From NCBI GenBank assembly GCA_947599835.1, contig CANQFQ010000004.1:62001-126000 (forward strand): 64,000 nucleotides of DNA, in the 5' to 3' direction. The DNA is from an uncultured Bacilli bacterium (lineage in GTDB: Bacteria > Bacillota_I > Bacilli_A > RFN20 > CAG-631). Shown here in pieces: positions 23,179-33,500 of the stretch. A program made the position numbers and the translations under genes. Below the pieces are notes generated by a model. It searched no databases. It saw only the letters and a program-made list of their open reading frames with translations, and was not told the DNA's origin. Position 1 is the stretch's first letter. Each line of letters begins with the position of its first letter.

Positions 23179-25472
23179 TGATATGCACGCGCCTTTTCTT
23201 TTTTGTTATTTATCACGATGAATGTTATTACGATAGCAATGATTGCCACAAAGATGAAAGCAGTCCACCACCATGATCCAATTAGATAAATGGTCGTTGC
23301 TACAATGTAAGAAGTTGCAATCCAAAACAACAATGTCCAGTTAAATTTTTTCTTTGAGGAGAGTTCTGCACGCGCTGTGGCAACAGCAGCAAAACATGGA
23401 ATTGTGGTCATATTGAAAGCAATAAAGGAAATTAAAGCGGGGATAGTAATACCTGTAGCAGCAATCATTGCTTGAACATAAGTGATACCTGTGTCATCTT
23501 GTGTAAGAGCAAATCCACCAATACATGCGGCCAGCGTACCAAAACAACTAATCACGTTTTCTTTAGCAATTAAACCAATGATTGCAGCAACACCAAATAC
23601 CCAGCCCCATTGCTTTAATTGTGAACCGAAGCCTAATGGGGTAAAGATAGGTTGTAGTAATTGACCAATGCTAGCTAAAATACTTTGATCCATTTCTTCA
23701 TCTGCCAAGAATTTCCATGACCAAGTGAAATGAGACAAAAACCAAATGACAATCGTAGAGGCTAAAATAATTGTAAAGGCTTTTTTAATAAAATGTTTTG
23801 CTTTATCCCATAAATGTAACATTAAATTTTTAAATTGTGGTGCATGATAAGCAGGAAGTTCCATAATAAATGGTGGAACTTCCCCTTTCATGGTTGTATT
23901 TCTCATAAGTAAAATAGAAATCACGGCAACAACCATGCCTAAGACATACATTGAATAAGTAATAATATCGGCATTGCCAATTTTAGCATTCGCAACGATT
24001 GCACCAGCAACAGCTGTCAAAATTGGTAACTTAGCACCACAACTAAAATAAGGAATGACGCGAACGGTTGCTGTTCTTTCATTATCATCAGCAAGGGTTC
24101 TTGTATTAATCATTGCAGGTACTGAGCAACCAAAACCCATAATCATTGGCATAAATGCACGGCCAGATAAACCAAATTTTCGAAATGCACGATCGAGAAT
24201 AAAAGCAACCCGTGCCATATAACCACTATCTTCAAGAATAGAAAAGAATAAGAATAATACTAAAATTTGCGGTAGAAACGATAAAACAGCAAATAAACCA
24301 CTCAATATACCATCACAAATAAATCCATGAACCCACTCAGGACATCCTTTTATAGAATCCAGGCCATTGCCTACCCATTGAGTTAAGGTATCTGTAAGTA
24401 AGGTTAATAAATTTTGTAAAACGACTCCGGGTGAGTTTATGGCTCCTTCACCAAATACGCCTTCAAAAGGAGTACCCGCAAATGAAACCCAATCATCTTT
24501 AATAAAAGCTCCTAAAAATAAGAAATTGGAAGAAAAAGTTAAATGGAAAATGAAAAATAAGATGACTAAGAAAATTGGAATTCCCCATATTTTGTGAGTT
24601 AATACTCGGTCGATTTTATCAGATTTGGACATATTCATTGAAGTCATATTGACATTTTTTTGTTTTTTGTTCGGCTTATTTTCCCGATTACTTTCATTTT
24701 TAATATATACATTTTTAAATTCTTTGGATAAATATTTATATCTTTCATCCGCCACAATGGCTTCAAAATCGGTGCCAAAGGTATCATCTTTGAAAGTCTT
24801 TTTGAAATCTTCCACCATTTGACTTGCTTTGACATGATCTTTGACTTCTAATTCATCGTTTTCAGCTAATTTGACTGCATGGAATAATGGATTTTCCACA
24901 TTTTCATATTCTAAAGCTATTTTTACATCGCCGATTAAATGCGCCAAACTTGAATTGTTCAATACGGTTGTTCCTTTGCGAACTGCCTTTGAAGCTTCAA
25001 AGGCACGCTTCATTAATTCATCTCCACCCGTACCTTTTAAAGCAGAAATGGAAACAACAGGGACACCTAATTTCTTTTCAATTTGTGCAACATCGATTTT
25101 GTCGCCTTTTTTTGTGATGACATCCATCATATTTAACGCCACTACAAGGGGAACATCAATTTCTAATAATTGTGTCGTTAAATAAAGATTTCTTTCTAGG
25201 TTTGTGGCATCTACAATATTGATGACACAATCCGGTTTTTCTTCAAGAATATAATTTCGTGAAATGACCTCTTCTGGTGTATAAGGAGATAAAGAATAAA
25301 TGCCGGGTAAATCAATGATATGAATTGGTTCGGCTAATTTTTTATATGTGCCCTCTTTTTTATCAACGGTGACACCGGGCCAGTTTCCTACATGTGCAGT
25401 ACTTCCAGTTAATAAATTAAAAAGAGAAGTTTTACCACAATTAGGATTTCCTGCTAATGCGAATCTTTTCAT
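23175..25472 (-). CDS. feoB: Ferrous iron transporter FeoB
   Basis: 765 residues. The N-terminal G domain has GNPNCGKTS (G1), DLPGIYSLSPYTPEE (G3), NMMD (G4) and ISALKG (G5); a helical GDI region follows to about residue 270. A polytopic membrane part has two Gate motifs with conserved Cys (MGFGCSVPA, PYFSCGAKLP). It imports Fe2+ under low oxygen. It lies between two feoA genes and the Cys-rich partner in one operon controlled by the boxes at 25951-26058. Confidence 0.97.
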   Translation of the reverse strand: MKRFALAGNPNCGKTSLFNLLTGSTAHVGNWPGVTVDKKEGTYKKLAEPIHIIDLPGIYSLSPYTPEEVISRNYILEEKPDCVINIVDATNLERNLYLTTQLLEIDVPLVVALNMMDVITKKGDKIDVAQIEKKLGVPVVSISALKGTGGDELMKRAFEASKAVRKGTTVLNNSSLAHLIGDVKIALEYENVENPLFHAVKLAENDELEVKDHVKASQMVEDFKKTFKDDTFGTDFEAIVADERYKYLSKEFKNVYIKNESNRENKPNKKQKNVNMTSMNMSKSDKIDRVLTHKIWGIPIFLVILFFIFHLTFSSNFLFLGAFIKDDWVSFAGTPFEGVFGEGAINSPGVVLQNLLTLLTDTLTQWVGNGLDSIKGCPEWVHGFICDGILSGLFAVLSFLPQILVLFLFFSILEDSGYMARVAFILDRAFRKFGLSGRAFMPMIMGFGCSVPAMINTRTLADDNERTATVRVIPYFSCGAKLPILTAVAGAIVANAKIGNADIITYSMYVLGMVVAVISILLMRNTTMKGEVPPFIMELPAYHAPQFKNLMLHLWDKAKHFIKKAFTIILASTIVIWFLSHFTWSWKFLADEEMDQSILASIGQLLQPIFTPLGFGSQLKQWGWVFGVAAIIGLIAKENVISCFGTLAACIGGFALTQDDTGITYVQAMIAATGITIPALISFIAFNMTTIPCFAAVATARAELSSKKKFNWTLLFWIATSYIVATTIYLIGSWWWTAFIFVAIIAIVITFIVINNKKEKARAYQ

Positions 25473-25473
25473 T

Positions 25474-25707
25474 CTATTCTTTTACCTCCATCAATACAAG
25501 TTCAGCTTCAACTTTTCTTAATGAAAGTTCATAACCACGAATGGTGATTTCCATAGGATCCCCAAGAGGCGCTTTTTTTCTTAAAATGACTTCAGCACCC
25601 GGAGTAACTCCCATATCAAATAATCTACGGCGTACTCTCCCTTCTCCAGAAATAGATTTAATGACTCCTTTCTCATTTAAAGAAAATTGACTTAATTTCT
25701 TTTGCAT
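25474..25707 (-). CDS. feoA: FeoA-type SH3-like protein (first copy)
   Basis: 77 residues with a central GRVRRRLFDMGVTPGAEV, the standard FeoA motif, and a C-terminal SLRKVEAELVLMEV. FeoA binds FeoB in the cytoplasm and supports iron uptake. It is separated from feoB by one base and follows a second feoA-like gene by 15 bases. Confidence 0.93.
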   Translation of the reverse strand: MQKKLSQFSLNEKGVIKSISGEGRVRRRLFDMGVTPGAEVILRKKAPLGDPMEITIRGYELSLRKVEAELVLMEVKE

Positions 25708-25722
25708 ATAAATCCTCCTTTA

Positions 25723-25935
25723 CTACATAACAAAGATTTTTAAGGCTGTATTTTTATCTAGAGCTAATCTTCCTTCTTTAACGAGGCAAATTAGATTTCC
25801 ACCATTTTGACTTAAAATGGTAATTTTAGAATTAATGGTAATTCCCAAATTTTCTAAATGTTTTTTTAATTTTTCTTCTACGACGATTTTTCTAATTGTC
25901 AATTCTTGACCGATAGGCGCTAGCGTTAATGGCAT
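25723..25935 (-). CDS. FeoA-type SH3-like protein (second copy, divergent)
   Basis: 70 residues from the ATG at 25935, chosen over an upstream TTG because GGAGG lies eight bases before it. KLKKHLENLGITINSKITIL is FeoA-like but diverged from the first copy. Tandem feoA genes before feoB are common in Firmicutes. First gene of the operon. Confidence 0.87.
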   Translation of the reverse strand: MPLTLAPIGQELTIRKIVVEEKLKKHLENLGITINSKITILSQNGGNLICLVKEGRLALDKNTALKIFVM

Positions 25936-25950
25936 AATACATCCCTCCAA

Positions 25951-25966
25951 GTTAGATTTAACTAAC
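25951..25966. promoter_or_regulatory. Metal-regulator box 1
   Basis: GTTAGATTTAACTAAC: matching GTTAG/CTAAC ends as in the two boxes below, with an imperfect centre. It lies in the leader of the feo operon. Confidence 0.5.
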
Positions 25967-25983
25967 TAAGCATCTTTTAAATA

Positions 25984-25999
25984 GTTAGATTAATCTAAC
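25984..25999. promoter_or_regulatory. Metal-regulator box 2 (perfect palindrome)
   Basis: GTTAGATTAATCTAAC, a perfect 16-base palindrome at the predicted start point of the feo transcript, where a bound repressor would block transcription. DtxR-family proteins use sites of this form. Confidence 0.8.
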
Positions 26000-26006
26000 C
26001 GACACT

Positions 26007-26035
26007 ATTGTAGCACTATCATTTTATGCTGTCAA
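26007..26035 (-). promoter_or_regulatory. Promoter of the feo operon
   Basis: On the minus strand TTGACA (26035-26030), a 17-base spacer and TACAAT (26012-26007): a near-consensus vegetative promoter, with box 2 immediately downstream. Confidence 0.85.
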
Positions 26036-26042
26036 CAAAAAA

Positions 26043-26058
26043 GTTAGAATAGTCTAAC
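26043..26058. promoter_or_regulatory. Metal-regulator box 3
   Basis: GTTAGAATAGTCTAAC, two central mismatches from box 2. It lies just upstream of both -35 elements, so it may control the regulator gene and add to control of feo. Confidence 0.7.
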
Positions 26059-26064
26059 TAAAGA

Positions 26065-26093
26065 TTGCAATCAAAAAATATTTCCTTTATAAT
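26065..26093 (+). promoter_or_regulatory. Promoter of the DtxR-type regulator
   Basis: TTGCAA (26065-26070), a 17-base spacer and TATAAT (26088-26093). Confidence 0.75.
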
Positions 26094-26128
26094 AGAATTA
26101 ACGAGATCAAATAGGTAGGGGAACTTAT

Positions 26129-26503
26129 ATGAATCAAAATGAAACAATTGAAAATTATTTAGAAACGATTTATATTTTAATCCAAAAAAAAGGAAATATT
26201 CATGCGATTGATGTCAGTAATGAACTACAATATTCTAAAGCCACCATTAGTATCATGTTAAAAAAATATGCCGCAGAAGGATATTTAGTTGTTGATGAAA
26301 ATGGAAACATTATTCTTACAGAAGAAGGAAATAAAATTGCTGAAAAAATGTATGAAAGGCATAATATGATTGCAAAATTGTTTATGGAGTTAGGTGTTGA
26401 TGAAGAAACAGCCTATAAAGATTCTTGTAAAATAGAACATGATTTAAGTGAAAAAACGTTTGAGTGCATCAAAAAATTTTATCTTTTAAAGCATAAAAAA
26501 TAG
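26129..26503 (+). CDS. DtxR/MntR-family metal-dependent regulator
   Basis: 124 residues. The winged helix (IHAIDVSNELQYSKATISIM) is followed by the dimer/metal region (ERHNMIAKLFMELGVDE, KIEHDLSEKTFECI), in which the His, Glu and Cys residues of the metal site can be seen. Only the short two-domain form is present, with no SH3 domain. It diverges from the feo operon and shares the palindromic boxes, so it is very likely the iron-responsive repressor of feo and of itself. Confidence 0.92.
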   Translation: MNQNETIENYLETIYILIQKKGNIHAIDVSNELQYSKATISIMLKKYAAEGYLVVDENGNIILTEEGNKIAEKMYERHNMIAKLFMELGVDEETAYKDSCKIEHDLSEKTFECIKKFYLLKHKK

Positions 26504-26553
26504 TTAATTAAATAATATAATTTTGTCAAAAAAGGGTGCAAAAAGGGAAAAAT

Positions 26554-26582
26554 TTGCCAAAAGATGAATAACATGCTATAAT
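26554..26582 (+). promoter_or_regulatory. Promoter of the HU gene
   Basis: TTGCCA (26554-26559), a 17-base spacer and TATAAT (26577-26582). Confidence 0.75.
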
Positions 26583-26615
26583 AACAATACAAAACAAAGG
26601 GAGGAACAAAGTTTT

Positions 26616-26891
26616 ATGAAAAAAGAAGAATTAGTTAGTGCTGTTGCAAGTAAAGTTGAAATGTCTAAAGCTTGCGTTCAAAAAGTTTATGATGAAATTT
26701 TTTGCTTATTTGCTGAAGAATTAGTAAAGGGCGAACAAGTAGTTGTTAATGGTTTTGGAACATTTAAAGTTGCTGAAAGAAAAGCAAGAGTTGGAAAAAA
26801 TCCTCGTACAGGAGAAAGCATTAAAATTCCTGCTTCAAAAGCAGTTACATTTAAAGTTTCATCTAACTTAAAAAATCGCGTAAATAAGTAA
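26616..26891 (+). CDS. HU-type DNA-binding protein
   Basis: 91 residues, the normal HU length. VVVNGFGTFKVAERKAR and GKNPRTGESIKIPA are the beta-arm signature with the intercalating Pro. It bends and packs chromosomal DNA. AAAGGGAGG lies before the start; it has a strong promoter and terminator, and is monocistronic. Confidence 0.97.
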   Translation: MKKEELVSAVASKVEMSKACVQKVYDEIFCLFAEELVKGEQVVVNGFGTFKVAERKARVGKNPRTGESIKIPASKAVTFKVSSNLKNRVNK

Positions 26892-26907
26892 TAACAAAAA
26901 AATAACG

Positions 26908-26944
26908 AGAATGGTTTTGATTGATTCAAAGCCATTCTTTTTTT
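26908..26944 (+). terminator. Terminator of the HU gene
   Basis: AGAATGGTTTTGA pairs with TCAAAGCCATTCT (one mismatch) and eight T follow. Confidence 0.85.
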
Positions 26945-27369
26945 GTGTCGAAGATGATATGGATTTGGTTAAGATTAAAACTACACTAAATGTGCTATAT
27001 TCCCATGTTTTTTGTCCAATGTATAGTTTTATTTCCTTGAAAAATTTCAAAAAATACACTAGTATTCGTTTGTTTTTTTCTTTTTTGATACACGGATTGT
27101 CTAGGTCGAGTAATTCGAAAAGTAGTGCAAAATGCCAAAGGATTGATTGGCTCATTTGGACAATGGATAGACACACAAAAGAAAGATTAGAATGCAAAAA
27201 AATCTTGAAAATAGTAATAGAAAAATTAAAGGGGTAAATTTTAAAACTTTTTCTCTACCCAATTTATGGCATACGATTATCTTATTTTACTATTTTCCAA
27301 AATAATACTTGAAAAAATTGACGATTAAAAGGAAGGTTATTTACATATAATACAGCTGAGGTCGGTATC
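26945..27369. other. Intergenic region, no supported gene
   Basis: About 425 bases. Open frames on both strands here either start inside the HU terminator or lack ribosome sites and known motifs. TATAAT at 27346-27351 is a likely -10 for the VanZ gene. Nothing else stands out. Confidence 0.45.
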
Positions 27370-27960
27370 ATGAAAATACAATTAAGTATTTATTTAGGAC
27401 TTTTTTTCTTTGTTCTTTTACCACTTTATGTCATCCTTAGAGTCATCCTCTTAAAACATTGCCATAAAATCAAAACAACATTCATTCATGAAACGACCTC
27501 TTTTTGTTTATTTATTTCTATTTTGATGATATTATATTTAACCATTTTACCGACATTTATGATGATTGATCATCAAATCTATTTATCATTTCAACAAGAA
27601 CATCAATCGATGAATTATATTCCCTTTAAGACAATTCAGCATTTAATTTACTTAATCCATCAAAAAATTTATTTGAAATATGCTTATAGTAATTTGCTTG
27701 GAAATATATTCCTATTTTTGCCTTTTGGCTTTTTTTTAAGTTTTTTTCTAAAAAAGAAAGTTTTATTAAAAGTGATCGCCCTTTCTTTTTTATTTTCAAC
27801 AGGAATTGAAATCATCCAATTATTTCAAAAAAGAATTGCCGATGTGGATGATATTATTTTGAATGTAAACGGCGCTTTACTCGGCTGTTTTTTATTTTTA
27901 CTCATCCATCGTTTAAACCACATCGTATCGCATAAAAATTATGATTGTATTCAATCATAA
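27370..27960 (+). CDS. VanZ-family membrane protein
   Basis: 196 residues with about five membrane segments. NLLGNIFLFLPFGF and GIEIIQLFQKRIADVDDIIL followed by NVNGALLG are the conserved VanZ motifs. VanZ-like proteins can lower teicoplanin susceptibility, but most chromosomal members have no known role. AGGTCGG before the start is only a fair ribosome site. Confidence 0.88.
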   Translation: MKIQLSIYLGLFFFVLLPLYVILRVILLKHCHKIKTTFIHETTSFCLFISILMILYLTILPTFMMIDHQIYLSFQQEHQSMNYIPFKTIQHLIYLIHQKIYLKYAYSNLLGNIFLFLPFGFFLSFFLKKKVLLKVIALSFLFSTGIEIIQLFQKRIADVDDIILNVNGALLGCFLFLLIHRLNHIVSHKNYDCIQS

Positions 27961-27973
27961 ATTGATTTATAAT
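27945..27973 (+). promoter_or_regulatory. Promoter of the PHP gene
   Basis: TTGTAT (27945-27950), a 17-base spacer and TATAAT (27968-27973). It overlaps the end of the VanZ gene. Confidence 0.65.
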
Positions 27974-28000
27974 GCTTTCATTATGAAAGAAGGCATGAAT

Positions 28001-28813
28001 ATGGAAAATTTTAATTTACATGATCAACATGTACATAGTCATTACTCCAAAGACTCTGAACAACCCTTGATTCCTTATATTGAAAATGCCATTGCGAAGA
28101 AGTGTCGATATTTTATAACTACCGATCATTTGGATTTGGATTCCCCCTTTTCTTTAGAAGGTGACTGGGATATTGATTTTGAACAATATATTCGGGAAAT
28201 TACTGATTTGCAACGGCAATATCCGCAAATTAAAATTTTAAAAGGAATAGAATTAGGATATCGGAATTGTAATTATCAAACGATTGCCAAACGATTTGAA
28301 AACATTGCCATGGATTTAATTAATCTTTCCGTACATTATAATGATTTTATCGACTATTATCAGCCTTATTATTTTGAAAAATATGGACTAGACAAGACTT
28401 TAAAAATTTATTTTGATAATATTTTAGAGGCCATTACCAATTATAATGATTTTCAAGTGTTGTCTCATATCGATTATGGATTTAAAACTGCATATTTGTA
28501 CGACAAAACCACAAAAATTGAAAATTACCAGGAACAATTACAAAAAATTTTTGAAGTTTTGATTCATAAAAATAAAGCGTTAGAAATTAATACCAAAGTA
28601 CAAAGCATCTTTCCTATCGAACATACCGATTATCTTTTAAAATTGTATTTTCAAATGGGTGGTAGAAAATTAACGCTCTCTAGTGATGCGCATCAATTAA
28701 AATTTTATCAAAATTTATTTGACAAATATCAATTGTTAATTAAAAATAATGGCTTTCACTATCTTTGTTATTTTATACAACAAAAAGAATATCATTATTC
28801 GTTAGATGACTGA
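28001..28813 (+). CDS. PHP-domain phosphoesterase (HisJ/histidinol-phosphatase-like)
   Basis: 270 residues from the ATG at 28001, chosen because AAGAAGG lies eight bases before it and the promoter TATAAT is at 27968. Metal-binding PHP motifs are visible: DQHVHSHYSKDS, TTDHLD, GIELGY, SHIDYG and SSDAHQ. It hydrolyses a phosphate ester with a metal cluster. No histidine-biosynthesis genes are near, so the histidinol-phosphatase name is only by fold; a nucleotide or sugar phosphate is equally possible. Confidence 0.85.
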   Translation: MENFNLHDQHVHSHYSKDSEQPLIPYIENAIAKKCRYFITTDHLDLDSPFSLEGDWDIDFEQYIREITDLQRQYPQIKILKGIELGYRNCNYQTIAKRFENIAMDLINLSVHYNDFIDYYQPYYFEKYGLDKTLKIYFDNILEAITNYNDFQVLSHIDYGFKTAYLYDKTTKIENYQEQLQKIFEVLIHKNKALEINTKVQSIFPIEHTDYLLKLYFQMGGRKLTLSSDAHQLKFYQNLFDKYQLLIKNNGFHYLCYFIQQKEYHYSLDD

Positions 28814-28849
28814 ACTTATCCCCCCACTGACCTTTTATTAAAAAAAATA

Positions 28850-28878
28850 TTGAAATTTTTAATGAGTAGTGGTAAAAT
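28850..28878 (+). promoter_or_regulatory. Promoter of the surface-lipoprotein cluster
   Basis: TTGAAA (28850-28855), a 17-base spacer and TAAAAT (28873-28878). Confidence 0.7.
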
Positions 28879-28929
28879 TTTCTACATATATTCTCAGAAA
28901 TCAAAATAATTAAGGGAAGTGATAGTTTA

Positions 28930-30558
28930 ATGTCTAGAAAAAGTAGATATTTGATTACGGGTATATTGTTGGCAAGTGCATTAGTCGCTTGTTCAGGAAA
29001 GGGAAATACTGAAGAATCTAAATTTAGTTCTTCTAATTCGAGCATTAGTTCTTCTACTTTAAGTAATTCTAGCGATTCTTCTAGCAGTTCATCTAGTAGT
29101 TCTTCTAGCAGTTTTTCTAGTTCATCTTCTAGTAGTTCTAGTATCGATTCCGTTGAAAAATATAGTTTAACTGTACAAGCCGATGCAGGAATCGACTATG
29201 AACCGATAGAAGGAAATTATCCTGCGGGTGAGGCATTAGAATTATATTTGAATACGCCACTAACTCCCGGAATAGAAGAATACGATGTACGTTTAAATGG
29301 TGAATATCTTTTAGAAACTAGATTATTAACTTATGCATTTTCAATGCCAGCTCAACCTTCTGTTCTTCGAGTGAAAAAAATATCACTTATTGATCCGGAA
29401 TTTGATATCGCATATTCTAATGGAAGTGATTATTCCATTCAAATCGATGATGATGTGACGAGTGCAACGGCTGGAAGTGAAATTCAATTCAAGGTCATTC
29501 TTAGCAATAATTTAGCTTCGATTAAAGAAGTTACTGTAACTAATCTTACAAAACAGCAACCGCTTTTAGTCACTAAAGTCAGTGATAAATATCAATTTAC
29601 GATGCCCGATAGTAATGTGGAAATTAAAGTCGTTACAGGTTATACAAGTACCATTACAATTGATTGTTTGGGCTCTGATTATATCACTTATGAAATCTTA
29701 AACGCTAAAGATTCTTATAATTCTGGTGAAAAGATTCAAGTTAAGTTTACGGTTGAAGAAGGCCACGGTATTGATAGTGTGAGAATTTATGATGCGAATA
29801 GTGAAAGTGTTTCTTATACTGTCGATGGGGATATCTATTCATTTACCATGCCAACCAGCAATGTTTTAATTCGTGTGCAAGTGACGACGCGGTATAAACT
29901 TAATATTCAAAATGATCCTTATACTATCGTTCATTTACAAAAAGAAGGCCCATGGTTTAGTTTAGATGAAAATATATCTTTTACGGTATCGACAACGACT
30001 AAAAATTATGAAGTTGATAAAGTCGAATTGGTATTAGAAAACACACAAGATACCGATGAAGATAATGAAGTTACATTACAAAAAAATGGGGATATATATT
30101 CATTCAAAATGCCGGCAACCAATGTTACCATCGTTTGCACAAGTAAAATTAATTACTCTTCTGAAGATCCATTTAAAGAACCGGCTTCTTATCGAGCTAA
30201 TTGGTATTATGGTGGCGATCGATGGGTTCAAATTGATTTTAATGGAGATGGAACATTGTCTTGGTATGTATCTTATCAAGATGACGATTGGGATTATTAT
30301 AGTGTGAATAATCCATCTCGTGCGGCAACACAATTTGAAAAAATTCCAGGTACAATTGCTCTTGAAGAAAAGAATATCAAATATGAATATTTAAAAGAAC
30401 AAGAACAAATTTCGTTTAGTTATAACACTAGAACTTTATATGTAAGTTTAAGTTTTGATAGTAGTGGTTCTGTCGTATCCTTACAATTTACAACGAATGT
30501 TAAGGAAGATGCAGACAAATATTTCGAAACGAAAGATAAGACAATGACAAAGATTTAA
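28930..30558 (+). CDS. Surface lipoprotein with Ser-rich linker and InlB-like repeats
   Basis: 542 residues. Lipobox LVAC predicts lipidation at Cys21. A linker of about 45 residues that is almost all Ser follows (about 31-72). Then come about four copies of a beta repeat ending in a pattern like YSFTMPTSNVLIRV (also YQFTMPDSNVEIKV and YSFKMPATNVTIVC), as in divergent InlB B-repeats. The last 130 residues are a separate domain rich in Tyr and Trp. It is anchored to the outer face of the membrane and probably adhesive or structural. It is 18 bases before the BspA-like gene, and the two are likely cotranscribed. Confidence 0.85.
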   Translation: MSRKSRYLITGILLASALVACSGKGNTEESKFSSSNSSISSSTLSNSSDSSSSSSSSSSSSFSSSSSSSSSIDSVEKYSLTVQADAGIDYEPIEGNYPAGEALELYLNTPLTPGIEEYDVRLNGEYLLETRLLTYAFSMPAQPSVLRVKKISLIDPEFDIAYSNGSDYSIQIDDDVTSATAGSEIQFKVILSNNLASIKEVTVTNLTKQQPLLVTKVSDKYQFTMPDSNVEIKVVTGYTSTITIDCLGSDYITYEILNAKDSYNSGEKIQVKFTVEEGHGIDSVRIYDANSESVSYTVDGDIYSFTMPTSNVLIRVQVTTRYKLNIQNDPYTIVHLQKEGPWFSLDENISFTVSTTTKNYEVDKVELVLENTQDTDEDNEVTLQKNGDIYSFKMPATNVTIVCTSKINYSSEDPFKEPASYRANWYYGGDRWVQIDFNGDGTLSWYVSYQDDDWDYYSVNNPSRAATQFEKIPGTIALEEKNIKYEYLKEQEQISFSYNTRTLYVSLSFDSSGSVVSLQFTTNVKEDADKYFETKDKTMTKI

Positions 30559-30576
30559 AAAGGAGGCATAATTTAT

Positions 30577-33500
30577 ATGAAAAAAGCAAAATTGTTGTTA
30601 AAAGTTTTATTTTGTGCGACAGTTTTTTCTGTAGGAATTTCCTCTTGTAGTGAGGCGCAAAATGAACCAACGACTTTTGAATCCCAAGGTATCCCTTCGA
30701 ATAACATGGGGAAAAATGGCGATCGTTGTGTTGATTCCTTGACCCAAGATGTTTATGAAAAACAAAATGGGAAATGGGTCTTAATTCAACATGGTACTCC
30801 TGCACAACTTTCAGGAAGAGGTCAACCTAGTAACGATTTAGGTGTAAATGGTGACTTCTACACCGATACAGAAACCAATATTCTTTATCGTAAAGAAAAT
30901 GGAAAATGGGTTGTTTATGGAAATGCTGTGGAACAATTTGAAGTTCGTTTTGATTTAAATGGAGGTTCATTATCAAGCGGTAATACAGAAATCCCACCTC
31001 AAATTGTAGCCAAAGGTGGTTGGGCGAAGGAACCCGAACAACCTACTATGAAAAATGCTACTTTTGATGGTTGGTATCCAAATGGCAATTTGTCCCAAAG
31101 TAAATGGAGTTTTACAAATGCAGTCATGGGCGACTTGAATTTAGTAGCAGAATATGCGATAGATGCAGATTCAAAGGTAACCATTACTGTAGATCCAGGT
31201 AATGGAGGAAGTACTTATACTTATGAAGGAATGGCTGGTACGATTGCTCGTTTACAAATTCCTACTAAAGAAGGAGGATATAACTTTGTTGGTTGGTTCT
31301 TTGTCGATCCAACAACGGGTGAAATTACAGATGAACAATTCAATGGCACAATCCAATCTACTTACAATAATAGAATGATTCGTGCTAAGTATGAAAAATC
31401 TAAATTCCAAGTTACTTATAGAATTGAAGCTAATGACGAAGTAACAATCACAGGTTTAGTTAATATTGATGAAGTCAATGTTGTGATTCCTAGAGTGGTT
31501 GAAGGAAGAAGAGTTACAGCGATTGATGATCGTGCATTTAACAATCGTGTAAATTTAACTTCTATTACAATTCCTGATACAGTTAAAACATTCTCTGCTA
31601 AATCAGTTACAGGAACAGCTAGACTTCAAAATGTAACAGTCGATCCTACAAACCCTTATTTTGAAAGTGTCGATGGTGTTGTATTTACTAAAGGTGCTGC
31701 TGTGAAAGAATTAGTATTACATCCTATTAAACATGGTGATTCTTACACTGTACCAGCAGGCGTCAAGAAAATTGGCGATTATGCTTTCTATGGTGGCTCT
31801 TATAGTATTCTTGAAAAAATTTATTTCAATGATGACTTAGTAGAAATTGGAAATAATGCATTCTATATGAATCCATTAATTTCAAATCTTACTTTCCCAA
31901 GTTCATTGAGAAAAATTGGCAATGGTGCTTTCAATTGTATCTCTGGAACTTATAATAGTGTATTGACAAACGTAACCTTTAATGATGGTCTAGAAGAAAT
32001 TGGTGATAGTGCTTTTGTGGGTGCTTACTTCAAAGATGCTTTCAAATTACCTTCAACGGTAAAGAGCATTGGTTCTTATGCATTTACAAATTGTACGGCA
32101 ATTACTAAATTTACTTTCCCTAGAGATCTTGAAACACTCGGATTTAATGCATTCAGTGGTGCAACAGGTATTCGAGAACTTGATATCGAAGCTGGAAATA
32201 CGCATTTCAAAGTTGAAGATAATATTTTATATGATTATGAAATGAAGAAAGTTGTAATGTGTCCATCCGGTAGAACAGATGCAGTTAATATTCCTAATAG
32301 TGTAACTGAAATTGGTGATGGTGCTTTCTACATGGTAGATGAATGTCAAGAATATAACTTCCCAACAACGTTAAAACGTATTGGAAAACAAGCATTTGCT
32401 CATTGTTATCACTTAAGATCATTTACAATTCCTGATAGTGTAACTGAAATTGGTGCAGAAGCTTTTGATACTTGTGAAGATTTAACAACTCTTGTGATTG
32501 GTACAGGTATTGATACAATTCCTGAATATGCATTTGCAGATTGTTCTAAATTGACTTCGATCACAATTCCAGGCAATGTTAAAACAATTGAAAATGATGC
32601 TTTCGTTGGTTGTTCAAGTGTTACATCTTTAACCTTTAATGAAGGTTTAACAACGATTGGTAATGCAGCATTTATGTGGACTACAGCCTTTGATGATGGT
32701 GAAGTTTATCAAACACAAAAACCTGCTTTAACAGCAATTGAATTACCAAATTCATTAGTAAGCATTGGTTCAAGTGCATTTGCAAATCAAGGTGCATTAA
32801 CCACGGTTCAATTCGGTAATAGTTTACAAACTGTTGGACAATTTGCATTTGGTTCTACAGGACTTCAAACGATTACTTTATCCGCAGGAAATAACAATTT
32901 AGCTGTTGAAAATGATAAGATTCTTTATAATAAAGCAAAAACAGAATTAATCTTTGCAGCTCCTACTTTAACAGGTAGTGTGACACTTCCAAGCACACTT
33001 AGAAAGATTGATGATTTTGCTTTCTATGATACAAGAAATATTTCATCCATCAATTTCCAAAATACACAATTGGAAGAAATTGGTGAAGGTGCATTCTATT
33101 TCTCACGCATTACTACAGTAAGTTTCGGTTCAAGCTTAAGAACGATTAAAGATGGTGCATTCTCATCTAGTTATATTGAAAACTTAACCTTTGAAGAAGG
33201 TGTGGAAACGATAGGTGAAAGTGCATTCTCTGGAATTGAAATTTCTACTTTAGTATTACCTAACAGTTTACAAACAATTGGTACGACAGCCTTTGCACAT
33301 TGTACTTCATTGACTTCTGTTCAATTCGGTAATGGTTTAGTTACTTTAGGTGAAAGAGCCTTCCAAGATTGTTTTGCTCTTACAGGTACAATTACATTAC
33401 CTGCAAGCTTACAAAATGTAGGTATTAATCCATTCGTTGTAACGAGATCAGTGGCTAGTATGGGTGCTGGTATTACGAATTTTGCAATTAGTGGAACAAG

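Noticed and set aside
26911-27237. 108-codon plus-strand frame after the HU gene (and an overlapping minus-strand frame)
   Set aside because: It starts inside the HU terminator, has no ribosome site, and shows no recognisable motif on either strand.
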